Source: Tipula vernalis
Taxonomy: Eukaryota; Arthropoda; Insecta; Diptera; Tipulidae
Assembly: GCA_958295665.1 (NCBI GenBank)
Contig: OY282560.1
Span: 310,291,236 to 310,355,235 of the forward strand
Direction: 5' to 3'
Length of the DNA: 64,000 nt
A program made the translations under genes and the position numbers. Shown here piece after piece: positions 46,787-57,013 of the stretch (positions are counted from its first letter, which is position 1; the number at the start of each line of letters is the position of its first letter). The notes under the pieces were generated by a model, which saw nothing but the letters and a program-made list of their open reading frames with translations, was not told where the DNA came from and ran no database searches.

Positions 46787-48310
46787 TTGCTTTCACTATT
46801 ATCGTCGACCCGATGGCCACCGTGCTATTTTCCCAAGCTTTGTAGCAGTGGTATCACAAGTGGAGTGACGCCTACAACAATGGAGGAGCGCCTAAAAGCG
46901 CATGTGGCTGAACATGAGCAGTCATTGGATGAGACAATGGCATTAAACAAAAAGCCGGAGAGGAAGCTGCTGAAACTAAACTACAGTTGATGGCAAGCGC
47001 AGGCCGAAGTGACTGCGTTACAGCAAGAACTAGGGGAAATGGTTGCAGTCAAACGTAACGACAGACCCAGCTCGTTGGTAATGGACGGCACGGTGACCTC
47101 AGATGACAAGACACGACAAAGCGATGAACCAGTGGAATATAAGGAAGGAGCAAGCTGTCTGACTAAACCAGCTAAACGAAATGTTACATTTAGGAGCAAC
47201 GCCAGACTGGAGCGGGCTCGGCTCACTCAAGAATTTGAGTGACCAACTCGATGCATCCGTTAAAATTAGTAACATATGACGATCCCTCGGCGTGGAAGGA
47301 GTACGTTACTCAATTCGAGTTAATCGCTGAAGCAAGTGGTTAGAACTGGCAACAGAAGATATTACAGCTTGGTGGATTGTTACGGAGCGATGCCCTGGCC
47401 TTCCTGTCCACCTTGGAGCCACGGCAAGGCGGGACTTCGACGGGTTGTGTAGATCGTCAACACGATTCGGCACGTGTCTGCACTTTTTGTGGAAAAATAA
47501 AGGCAGAAAGTATTTTCTTCCCTGCCACAGGAGGTACTCCACCAGATTGCCTTAATGCAATTTATTGATGGCATTTGGGAAAGCGAAGTACAAGATCTGC
47601 TAAGGATGTCCATTATAGCAAATCTCCACGAGGCAATGGCCAAGGCAATTCAGATTGCGGCAGTGCAGCAGACTACTAGATTTGAACGATTAGGGACTGG
47701 CCCGATTACAAGTGATTCGTCCCCTGTTCTTGGGGAAGGTTTTCTCATGAAATTTGGATGCCAAATTAACTTAGAGGATGACGACTCATGGACCAAAGTT
47801 GCTTTGCTCCATAGGAATTCCGGATAGTAAATCTGACCGATACTCGCTGAAAGCACTCGTGTTGGCAACTTGAAGGCTGTTGAAATAGTTCCGCCGAACT
47901 ATTGAGTCACCATAGTTACCATGACCAAGAACCAGATTGAGCAGCCACATCGAAAGTTGCTGAAAGATGTTCCTTACTTATAACACACAGAATATAATCG
48001 AACAATTTTTGTCTGAAAATCAGGATGTATTGCCTCAAATTCCATGAGACTGACGCCAGGAAAGAGGCATATTGGTTTTCTACGCTCGATCTAGGATCAC
48101 TGACAAGTGGACCTCGAACGTAAAGAGAGACCCAAAACGGCATTTCGGCCGAAAAGGGTCTTTCGCAATTTACAGCCTTGCCTTTTGGCTTATGTAATCC
48201 TCCGTTGCCGTGGTAAACAAGCCTCGGCGAGATGCTAACAAAAATGAAATTGGCAAACTTAAAACGGAATCCAAACAAGTATTACCTGTTCAAAAGTGAA
48301 GTTCCAAGAC
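46787..48310 (+). mobile_element. Degenerate Ty3/Gypsy retrotransposon 2
   Basis: Gag remnant 47250-47700: VTYDDPSAWKEYVTQFELIA, LLRSDALAFLSTLEPRQGG and LMQFIDGIWESEVQDLLRMS with IIANLHEAM. Reverse transcriptase scraps 48050-48300: AYWFSTLDLGS, KGLSQFTALPFGLCNPP and LANLKRNPNKYYLFKSEV. Protease, catalytic YxDD, RNase H and integrase are missing. It belongs to a different Gypsy lineage from element 1 (gag blocks differ). Confidence 0.75.
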
Positions 48311-48508
48311 CAGGGAATCCAAACCTAGGTGTTGTAAAGATAATCCAATATTTTCATTCATATCTGTATGGACAACGATTTCGTTCATATTTCGTTTCCA
48401 ATTTTGACACTTTAAACGGGTGCGGTTGGAGCCAAATTTCAAATTTGGGGCTTAAAATCAGGTGCAGAAGGTAATTTTAATTTTTCAAAAATGGAAAATA
48501 GAACATAT

Positions 48509-48927
48509 TGTGACGGTGACACCTAGATTGTAATAGAACAAGGTAAATTAATAAATCAATGTTTTACTGTACTAAAATGGAATTTTCCATGATAAAATTG
48601 TTCTAAATGTTTCTACACAATTCTTACTGGAAAAGTCATGAACTTTCTAGAACTATGGTTTGTGCATATAAAAAGGCGAACGAGATCGAATTGGATTATT
48701 TGTATTTGGTAAGTGATAGTGTAAAGATTAAAAAGGAATTAAAAAGTGATTTAGAAAGTGTTGTAGTGCGATTTAAAAATTATAAGTGTACAGTAAAATT
48801 GTGTGAAAATTGTGTTGTAATAATTTTTGTGTGAAATAAATAAATTCGTTGCTGATAAATTGAATTGATTTTGTTTTATTCACAATCCAGTGATACGAAC
48901 CTTGATTGATAAGGCAAAAACGTAACA
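48509..48927 (+). mobile_element. Probable solo LTR (419 bp)
   Basis: Starts TGTGACGGTGACACC and ends AACGTAACA, with flanking ATAT on both sides (48505-48508, 48928-48931). A TATA box, TATAAAAAGG, lies at 48667-48676 and an AATAAATAAA poly(A) signal near 48834. The order fits U3-R-U5. It could instead be the 5' LTR of a decayed element, because TTGTGACC directly follows and might be a primer-binding site. No gag is seen to the right. Confidence 0.6.
48667..48676 (+). promoter_or_regulatory. TATA box of the LTR
   Basis: TATAAAAAGG inside the 419-bp LTR, about 165 bp before its poly(A) signal. Confidence 0.5.
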
Positions 48928-48931
48928 ATAT

Positions 48932-50625
48932 TGTGACCTAGTTCCTTTCGAAATAAGGATTGAAGTTATACTGTGTAGAACATGGTTAGTGTGAGTAAAA
49001 TACATGATTTAGAAATTAGGGCTCCATTTTCGCTGGTGGCAAGTAAAAATGGCGCTATTGGGCGTTGTATTCCAATTTAAGATTTTTTAAATTTGTTCTT
49101 GGTATGGGAGATAAGGAATAAGCTTCTACCATTTATCTGATAATCTATTCAAATACATTTCTTAGATTTTCAACTATTCAATAATTTTAGAGCAAAATTT
49201 ATTACTTTCATGCAATTATAAAACTCTCCAAACTATAGAATACCAACTAAAAAATAATTTTCGACTTATTGCAAATTAATTATTATTAGAATTAGCAAAA
49301 TTCTTTTAACCAAACAGGTCAATTGGTCAACTGTACCAAATGCGATGCGATTTTATTCAACACACGAATAAATAATCTAATCTATAATTATAAAATTCAC
49401 GAAATATACGACGTGTGGGTTTGGGCGCGCGACACAATTTTAAGTGCTGTGCGAAAATTTTTACAATTTTCCGTCAAATTTAATGTTGGAGGCGTAAATT
49501 ATTTTTAAACTAGGTTTAGATTTGTTTTAAAACAATTACGTCAATTAATCGCCAAAAATATTGTTTCTATCATATTTATAAAATTACTGTGTCTTGTTAT
49601 TTAATACGAGGATATCCATGACCAAATCATATATGTACATAAAAGTGTGTTAAAATCGTTGAAGAATGGTTAGATACGAATAAGTACAAACAAAAGTTGA
49701 AAACTAGCATTGAATTCGCTATGACCTACGTGTCATATTAGCACTTCATTTAGTTGTGTTCCTGTATCAAATCGACGCAATAAATCACATAAACAAACGT
49801 TACTCATCATTCATTATGTAATACGTAAACATAGCCCTATATGATTCATTAGTATTTGTTTACATACAATTTTATGCTCTCTCATATTTTTTGTCAATGA
49901 CATGAGAAAATAAAATAAAAAGATTAAAAAAATGAGAAAATAGAAAATACGATGAAAATATGTAGTGTAAGAAAACCATGTATGTAGCTATTATGTACAT
50001 ATGTATAATAAATACTACACATTCCAAGAAAGATTCCTCCCCTCAATGTTTTTGTTGTCTACGTGTTGTCTCGCAGCACATGAAATTATTTTTGTTTACA
50101 TTCTGTTCGTTGTTTTTTCAATTTGTGCTGTTCTTGATGCTCTCGGAGTAAAATTTGGGTCTATCTATTATGAGTAAAATTTTCTATTATATAGTCAATA
50201 TCAATAAATATTGAACAGTGTGGGCGAATATTGTAGGGCATTTGGTTGTAAAACTCCCAAAATATTAGTGTTTTAATAGAGAGCTTACCAGATATTTACA
50301 ACACCTGTATGCAACTTGTTGATTGTACATAAATATGTTTCCCACTTACCTGAAAAAAAAAAAGAAATTGATTAATTAATATTTTATTAATAGCCAAAAT
50401 AAGTTAAATTTGTGCAACGACAATATGTCGATGTCAAAAATATCAAAAATCCTAAAAATTAAATACACAAAAATATATAAAAATGGAGTAGATGCTCGGT
50501 ACGATATAGCAAGCAAAATAGCAACTTGCGAGCTGAAAGTTATGTTTTGGTATGCTCGAACGTTTTTGCGACTTCCTAGCAAGCAAACAATTAAAAACAA
50601 AAATTGCGACCGACTTTTTGAACTC
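48932..50625. other. AT-rich spacer, no gene seen
   Basis: No transposon or gene recognised. A short frame at 50410-50661 (+) runs into an inverted repeat and has no domain. Confidence 0.4.
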
Positions 50626-50628
50626 GCA

Positions 50629-51030
50629 AGGTTGGTTCGCGAGGTCGGCTTTTTACCCTAGCTAATTTTTACCTGTGCTTCAACCAATAAAATCATACAA
50701 ATAACCATAAGTACCTCCCCTATTTCTCATGGAAGAGATAAATAATTTTTATCTTTTAAGCAAAATATCCGACACGCATAAAAACTAAATCAACAAAAAA
50801 AAAATATTACGAGCAATAAATTTCCTATTATTAATTGTTTTGCTATTTTTTTTACGTTTGTTTACATTTTATTTTTATTTCTGATGTGAACGGTATTGTG
50901 CGATTATTTTGTAGTTTGTTAAAATTTATTTTTGTGTTATTTTTGTAAGTGCGAATTATAGTCATTTGCTAACTTCATAGCATGGTAAAAAATACCTAGG
51001 GTAAATAACCAACCTCGCGAACCAAGCTGC
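50629..51030. mobile_element. MITE-like inverted-repeat element (about 400 bp)
   Basis: Left GGTTGGTTCGCGAGGTCGGC with TTTTTACCCTAGCTAA matches, in reverse complement, the right GCTTGGTTCGCGAGGTTGG with TTATTTACCCTAGGTA, about 44 bp of similar sequence. No convincing target duplication and no coding capacity. Confidence 0.55.
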
Positions 51031-51214
51031 AATGTAGAAAAAAACGTGTATAGGGAAAAACATTTTCACCGCGACTCGACTATCATCATAATTTTCATCA
51101 GAATTGTGTTAATTTTCAAAGTTTATGTAAATAAACAAAAAAAATTGGACATTATTTTAAATAATAGGGAGATTGTGTATTCGAGAAATACATTTTTATG
51201 GGAACTGGCTCTTA

Positions 51215-52049
51215 GGCCTGTATTACATTATGACATTTCTACGTCGTAGAATAATAACAACATTTTTTGGCATAAAAATACGATAACAGAAATGCTACAA
51301 ATTATTTTTTTGTATTACACTATGAATCATATTGTTCACGATAGTTAACACAGAATGGAACAAAAGTGAGTCTATAATTGTGCCGCAACAATTTCGCCAA
51401 TTACAATTATAGCTTTATTGAAAAAACCTAGAAAATGTTCTCGTCCTCCGAAATTAAAATTTTTAACATCTTTATGTTCCCGTCGTATTTATCATTTTCT
51501 GTTATTTTTATAAGCTGCTACATAAGCCGTGTTTCCATGAGAACTGCACTAGAACTCGATAAACTTTAAATTCCTTTTATTCCATGTAAACCGAAATAAA
51601 ATAAATTCATAAAGCGCGAATATGTAGTGTATTTGACATAAATACACATTTTAAGTTTAAAAATTTCCTCCTTCAGTTATTTCATCCACATTTTCTTATT
51701 CATTGCTGACGTCATTACACGCAACTACACTCGATAAATTCATGGGTTTATCAAGTGTAACTAAAAAATAAGATATAATTGTAATTATTTATTGCTGTAA
51801 CAACTTAAAATGTGTATAATGCACTACACATTAGCGCTTTATGAATTTATTAATTTTTCTATTGACATAGAATAAAAGAGATTTAAAATTTATCGAGTTC
51901 TAGTGCAGTTCTCATGGAAAACACGACTATAGATGTTGATCATAAAAAATATACAACACAGAAATATTGCAATATATCCATATTACACTATCCTAGAAAT
52001 ATATTGATGCTTTTCTACAACGTAGAAATGTGATAATGTGATACAGGCC
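51215..52049. mobile_element. PIF/Harbinger-type MITE 1 (835 bp, includes MITE 2)
   Basis: Terminal inverted repeats start GGCCTGTATTACATTATGAC (left) and GGCCTGTATCACATTATCAC (right, reverse complement), extending about 37 bp to CGTAGAA/TGTAGAA. The flanking 3-bp duplication is TTA (51212-51214, 52050-52052), as made by Harbinger transposases. It lies beside a Harbinger transposase remnant. Confidence 0.8.
51525..51928. mobile_element. MITE 2, a 404-bp foldback nested in MITE 1
   Basis: Ends AGCCGTGTTTCCATGAGAAC (left) and AGTCGTGTTTTCCATGAGAA (right, reverse complement). Flanking ATA on both sides (51522-51524, 51929-51931). Inverted similarity continues inward (AAATTCATAAAGCGC on both arms) almost to the centre near 51740, so the whole element can fold on itself. 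Confidence 0.75.
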
Positions 52050-52052
52050 TTA

Positions 52053-53290
52053 ATGCTCTAAGAAGACATTGAATCCCTAGAAAACTATTTCGGGACAGAG
52101 GAATTCCTTTTGAATGTCACAAAACATTTTATTATTTGCTAAGAAATAGCTCTCTGGCTTCTGGGTGATAATGGGTTCCCTTTAATGCATTGTTTGATGA
52201 CCCCAATAGTAAATCCATCAACGAACGGGGAAATTTAAAATAGAATCTTCTTCCATCGGAAATGGTTTATTAGTCAAAAGAATGAGAAATCGGATAACCA
52301 AAATTTCTTTCCGATTGTCACGGTTACTTCATGTAATTCGAAAATTAAAACGGTTATCTGTTACTAGGAAGCGTTATCGATCCTTGTACTTCAGTGACTA
52401 CGTTGTTATGTCTTCTTCAGAAGACCAAATTTCGGAACTGGTTCGGAATTTTTTAAACAAACAGTCACGTTTACATCACCGAAATCAATTCAACAGCTTG
52501 ACGTAATAATATTTCAGGTATTAGTAATGGTCACTTATGCCGTTTTCGATTCGCTTTTACCACCTCTTTCAACCACCAATCAATCCGTGAATCGAACAAG
52601 AAAATCAAATTGCCCGGTTATTTTTATGTGTGTGTGTGTATTTTTGACTTCTTGAAAAATATTATTGAACATAATATTTGAGTAGGCATAGCAACAAAAT
52701 GACAGTTCTAGTGAAAATGACAGCGAAATGACAGTATTTGTTGTTGGTATTATGACCGAGCAAAAATTTTGCTCGACCGATTTATTTTATTGGGCGAATC
52801 GAATCAGCAGAAAAATCAATCGATTGCGTCACAGATTGATTTTATTTGGTGAATCGAAGACGACATTAGTTAATTTCCGGACATTTAAATAATAACCCAT
52901 GTAAACAATTTTAACCAAATAAATGAATTGAGGTCTGGTAAGCAACATTTAAATCTATAGTATCTAGCTAGTCGTGTTAATTCGATTCCACAGTTTGAAT
53001 TAGATATACCGTCAATTTCGTTGCAAAATTGAAGAATTTAACAATAACCATAAAGCTTCCAGAAAAATAATTGAACAATCATTCGGCATACTAAAAAGTA
53101 GATTCCGGATTATTTGTAAAACTGGAGGTTTTAGTCTTATGAAGTGGAAAAATGTGTACACAATGTGACAATTATGGCCTGCTTGATTGTACGAAACATA
53201 GCCAAATTAAAGAATGTTCCAAATGTCGAATTTGAGATTCAAGAAGATCCATAATAATACGAATTTGAAAATTTAATTGAATTCGACGAG
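52053..53290 (+). pseudogene. Harbinger transposase remnant
   Basis: 52130-52220 reads LLGDNGFPLMHCLMTPIVNP with STNGE, and 53050-53210 reads HKASRKIIEQSFGILKSRFR followed by IICKTGG and KWKNVYT. These are the catalytic-aspartate block (usually LLGDSGYPLxPWLMTP) and the glutamate block (usually ARxxIExxFGxLKxRFR) of Harbinger nucleases. N-terminal and middle parts are deleted or replaced. MITE 3 (52538-52865) is inserted between the blocks. Inactive, with frameshifts. Confidence 0.75.
52538..52865. mobile_element. PIF/Harbinger-type MITE 3 (328 bp)
   Basis: Ends TGCCGTTTTCGATTC (left) and TGTCGTCTTCGATTC (right, reverse complement). Flanking TTA at 52535-52537 and 52866-52868. Inserted in the Harbinger transposase remnant. 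No coding capacity. Confidence 0.75.
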
Positions 53291-53372
53291 GATTTGCCGT
53301 TTTAACTCCAAGGAAATTTAAAAACTATAAAAAATAAATAAAAATTTAAAACTATAATATTACAACCAATTA

Positions 53373-53456
53373 TTTTTTTACACGGTCCTTTTTACATTGT
53401 TTTTAATTTTACATTTGTAAAATTAAAAGTTTTCAATGAAACACCGTGTAAAAAAA
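53373..53456. repeat. 84-bp near-palindrome
   Basis: TTTTTTTACACGGT (53373-53386) mirrors ACCGTGTAAAAAAA (53443-53456). Inner parts also pair (AATTTTACA / TGTAAAATT around 53414). It could be a minimal MITE or a terminal remnant of one. Confidence 0.7.
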
Positions 53457-53499
53457 GAGTTGGGTGTATTTTTCTGGAGGGAGGTCTCTTTTGGAGTTT

Positions 53500-53838
53500 T
53501 TTCAATTTAAGATGGTAGCATTGTTAATCAAACGTCGATCCGTTGATAAGCTAGCTTTGACTGCGGTTTTCGCCTTAATTTTTGACGCTGATAAGCATAA
53601 ATTTTAAGCTGATCAAATAATCGCCCGTTTATCCGTGGGCGTTGTACTCTCCGCAATGCGTCCTTTTCTATTTTTACCATAATTTTAAATAATATTGATT
53701 AAGGATCCAATAACGGTTTTCCTTCTACCAATTTTTTTTTTGCTATTTGACGATTTGATAATCCTTTTTCCTTCAAAACTTCGATCTTTGGTTTTTCGCC
53801 CTCTGTAAGTGTCGTTCTTTTACTATTCTAATTGCAGA
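53500..53838 (-). pseudogene. Tc1-like transposase, N-terminal DNA-binding fragment
   Basis: Minus strand: RTTLTEGEKPKIEVLKEKGL then SNRQIAKK, a Tc1 helix-turn-helix. After a frameshift GRRKTVIGSLI corresponds to the second helix. The catalytic domain is absent. This family differs from the Tc1 copies at 55.3 and 60.4 kb. Confidence 0.65.
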
Positions 53839-54480
53839 AATATGTAAGTTATTGATATTTGAAATCAATGGTCGGAATTAAGTGAAGCGCAGTGTATAGT
53901 TTAGAAAGTGTTTTGCCTTCCTAATTTACAAGCACAACAGCTTGGACTTCATACTTTAGAAACTAATTAGCGTCTTATCATTTTAATTTTAGTTATTAGT
54001 AGCACTAACTATAATTCATTACGTAGGATATCGTCCATCGCAGATCAAACTTGTTTAATCTTAAAGAGGCAGGTTGGCGGAAATGCTACATTTACAATAA
54101 TAATTAGTGCGAGGCCGTAGTTCTAAGTTGCAACCTTGCGACAGTGAACAGGTATGGTGGAAATTCAGGAAACTAATAAATGTTTAGAAAGAAATTTCTA
54201 ATTAGATTAGAAATGTATTTAGTCGCTGTGTTACTAATTATTGGCTATACTTAGGTTTGTATGTAACTGGGTGTTCGGTGAGGCCCGGCAATCTACGGGA
54301 AATCTTGCTTATAGCTTGCTTGAACACTCCAATCAATCAATAATTGCAACACTTGTAAAAGCAAATTTATTCTTTCTGTTTCCTTTTTCATTAATAAATT
54401 TCACTGGTATAGAACTTTCTAGTCCGGCCTTTCTGGGTAGGTTTTAACGACTCTTGCGGTATGTGGTTATGCGTTGTCAT
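53839..54480. other. Spacer with a SINE/LINE-like 3' end
   Basis: 54250-54345 resembles the 3' end of the (AATC)n retroelement: GGGTGTTCGGTGAGGCCCGG then a CAATCAATCAAT tail, compare 34010-34095. The rest is unassigned. Confidence 0.5.
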
Positions 54481-54484
54481 GCTG

Positions 54485-54965
54485 CAAAATCAGTTTATTG
54501 TGTCTATTCTCCCATTCTGCCTCAAACGTATTAATTGCCGTCGGTAGAATTTGCCATTTATAGTGTCAGAAGGTTTCAGTAGCCCGTAATATACAGCGCC
54601 TTTCATATCCCACCAAATACAGAGCATAACCTTATCACAATGAACATTTTCACTTTGGCTGTGATGAACCAGCTTCAACAGGCTTATACCCAAGCTATTT
54701 TACGTTTAGCATTCTCGTAGTAAATCCATTTTAATTCTCCAGTCACAAGTCGATGCAGAAAACCCTTTCTTTGTTCTCTTTGAAGAAGCATTTCAGAAGT
54801 ATTTTCGACATTCCACCTTCCTTTCTGTTAATTCATGTGGTATCCAATTCCCAAATTTTTGAACCATTCGCATTCCGTATAGACGTCTACTGACAACGGA
54901 TTGATCAATATTTCATGCTTCTGCCAATTATTGTTGCGTTTGTGTGTTGTCTTCATCCAATAATG
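54485..54965 (-). pseudogene. Mariner transposase remnant (mauritiana/cecropia-like)
   Basis: Minus strand, about 54965 to 54485: RWNVENTSEMLLQREQRKGF, LHRLVTGELKWIYYENAKRK, then KVMLCIWWDMKGAVYYGLLK. The usual catalytic TGDEKW is changed to TGELKW, and there are several stops. The part with the second and third aspartates is not seen, so the element is dead and 3'-truncated. Confidence 0.8.
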
Positions 54966-55333
54966 GTTGTTTCCATCTTCAAACGGAACTTACTTTTACA
55001 TATACCCAATATTATTATACAAATCTCAATCATATCAAAATCATATCACGCTATTAAGACTGAAAGGTTCTATTAAAACTAAAAGGTTGAAGAGAGGGGC
55101 GGCAGAAGATATAGAAAAAGAAATGCTATAATCATCTATAGCGATGGTTTGTTCAGTCTAAAGCACTGAGTAAAGAATTATACCGCTCAATTCTCACTTT
55201 GCTTTAATAATGTTGTGATCTGAACAAATGGTACAACTTTTGATAAAAGAAATTTTGAACATCGTGGATGATCTCAGAGCGGAGAATTCTCTACGATTTT
55301 CATTAGTATACTAGAGATGTACAATTGGATCTA
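54966..55333. other. Spacer, target DNA of the Tc1 element
   Basis: No coding block seen. It ends in the TA (55332-55333) used by the Tc1 insertion. Confidence 0.45.
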
Positions 55334-57011
55334 CAGTTAATCAAAAAAGTATTGGCACACCTTCATTTTTTTTATATTTTTGTTTAAAGAAAAGTTGATC
55401 AATATAATTCAATACAATTTTTCATAATATATTTAGAAACGTATTCAGATACATCTTTATACTCAAACTTATTTCAAAATTAAAAAAAACAAAAGGAAAA
55501 TAAAGAAAAAATAAACATAGATTCCTAAAATTATCTCAAAAAAGTATTGGCACATTTATAAACTTCTGATCAAATTTACTGCCACTTTTACAGTTATTGA
55601 AAATATTTAGTATTTTGTTGGACCTCCTTTTGATTTAAAAACTGCTTGCAGGCGATTTTTCATACTGAGTGCTAATTTTGCCAACTCTCCATTCTTCTAA
55701 TAACGCTGATTTCAAAGTTTCTTTCGAGGATATTGTGTGCGTTCTGATACGTCTTTCCAATAAGTCCCAAACATGTTCTATTGGGTTTAAATCTGGAGAT
55801 TGTGGTGGGGTATGCAACTGCTTGGGGATGTTATACAGGCTGGTGCCTTTATAACATCTTGTTCTTTGACTATTTGAGGTGTGTTTGGGGTCGTTGTCTT
55901 GTTGGAACATAAAACTTTTCTCATCTAATCCCATCTTTTTAATACTTTTAATTAAATTTTCTTTTAAAATATTTAAATAAGCATATCTATCCATATTAGA
56001 TACAATAAAAACTAAATTACCAACCCCTGAAGAACTTATACACCCCCACACCATCACGTTACCACCACCATGTTTGACGGTTGGAATAATATTTTCTTTA
56101 TTAAATTCTGCATTTTTCTTTCTCCACACTTTGGAACGCCCATCTGAGCCAAAAATGTTATATTTGCTTTCATCGCTAAACACAACATTTTTCCAAAATT
56201 CGTCAGACTCATTTGCATGTCTCTCAGCAAATTCTCGGCGCTTCAAACTATTCATTTTTGAAATAAGTGGTTTCTTCCTCGCAGAACGTCCATGATAACC
56301 AGCTCGATAGAGCACATTTCTAACAGTTTGGGGGTTTGATTTTTTTCCTGTTGATGGAAACATCTGTTGGCAGATTTTTGGTGCTGAATACTTGGGTTCT
56401 TTTTTTATGGTGTTCACGATAATCCGCTGTTCCTTGGGTGAAAATATTTTTGGTCGACCAGACCGTCTTTCTTTGTGCAATGTAGCTGTCTTTCCAAACT
56501 TTATAATTATATTTCTTACACTGGAATAGCTTCTTCTTATTAAGGATCCGAACCTCACGGTATGATTTGTTCTCTAAATATAATTTAATAATAAGTTTTC
56601 GCGTTTCTAAAGATATTTCCGTTCCTTTAATCATTCTAATTGTGATTTTTTAAAAAGAAAACCAAAAAATCACTAATTATTATAAAATTTAATTTTTCTA
56701 ACAAACAACAAGCACAGGCCTACAGAAAATTTTCACAAATAATTTTTAGCACAACTGAACTCTGCAATAACAATCGAAATACTAATTCTGTGCCAATACT
56801 TTTTTGATGTTATTTTTTCTCTATACAAAATTTGTTGTTCAGGGAAAACCCCTATTACAAAAAAAAAAAATTAAATATGAGAAAGAATGGATGTACACAC
56901 ATTTTGCGAAAAGGTTATGCACATTTTTTGTAAACAATTTTATAAAATATATTTGAAAGTAGGTTATATGTTCAAGAAAACGTAGTGTGCCAATACTTTT
57001 TTGATTAACTG
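55334..57011 (-). mobile_element. Tc1-like transposon, structurally complete (1678 bp), IR/DR type
   Basis: Both ends begin CAGTTAATCAAAAAAGTATT and are flanked by TA (55332-55333, 57012-57013). A second copy of the core TCAAAAAAGTATTGGCACA lies inside each end (about 55536 and 56807 in mirror orientation), so each terminal region of about 222 bp carries two transposase-binding repeats. This is the IR/DR layout known from Sleeping Beauty-like elements. The transposase gene (55607-56634) fills the centre on the minus strand with a few frameshifts. It is the youngest-looking element in the window. Confidence 0.88.
55607..56634 (-). pseudogene. Tc1-like transposase, frameshifted
   Basis: The start is ATG at 56634 (MIKGTEISLETRKLIIKLYL). 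After a frameshift near 56550 a 307-codon frame follows: the second helix-turn-helix (SYSSVRNIIIKFGKT), GRP linker (ERRSGRPKIFS), first catalytic Asp (VVFSDESKYNIFG), glycine-rich box (VKHGGGNVMVWGC), second Asp (FMFQQDNDPKHT) and catalytic Glu (SPDLNPIEHVW). The second Asp and the Glu are 39 residues apart instead of 34, apparently through a small frame-changing insertion near 55860. Near 55670 another frameshift hides the usual end; in the other frame it continues to KGGPTKY and a stop at 55607. About 340 residues originally. Not functional as read. Confidence 0.88.
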
Positions 57012-57013
57012 TA

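Noticed and set aside
55669..56295. Plus-strand frames within the Tc1 element
   Set aside because: Antisense shadows of the transposase.
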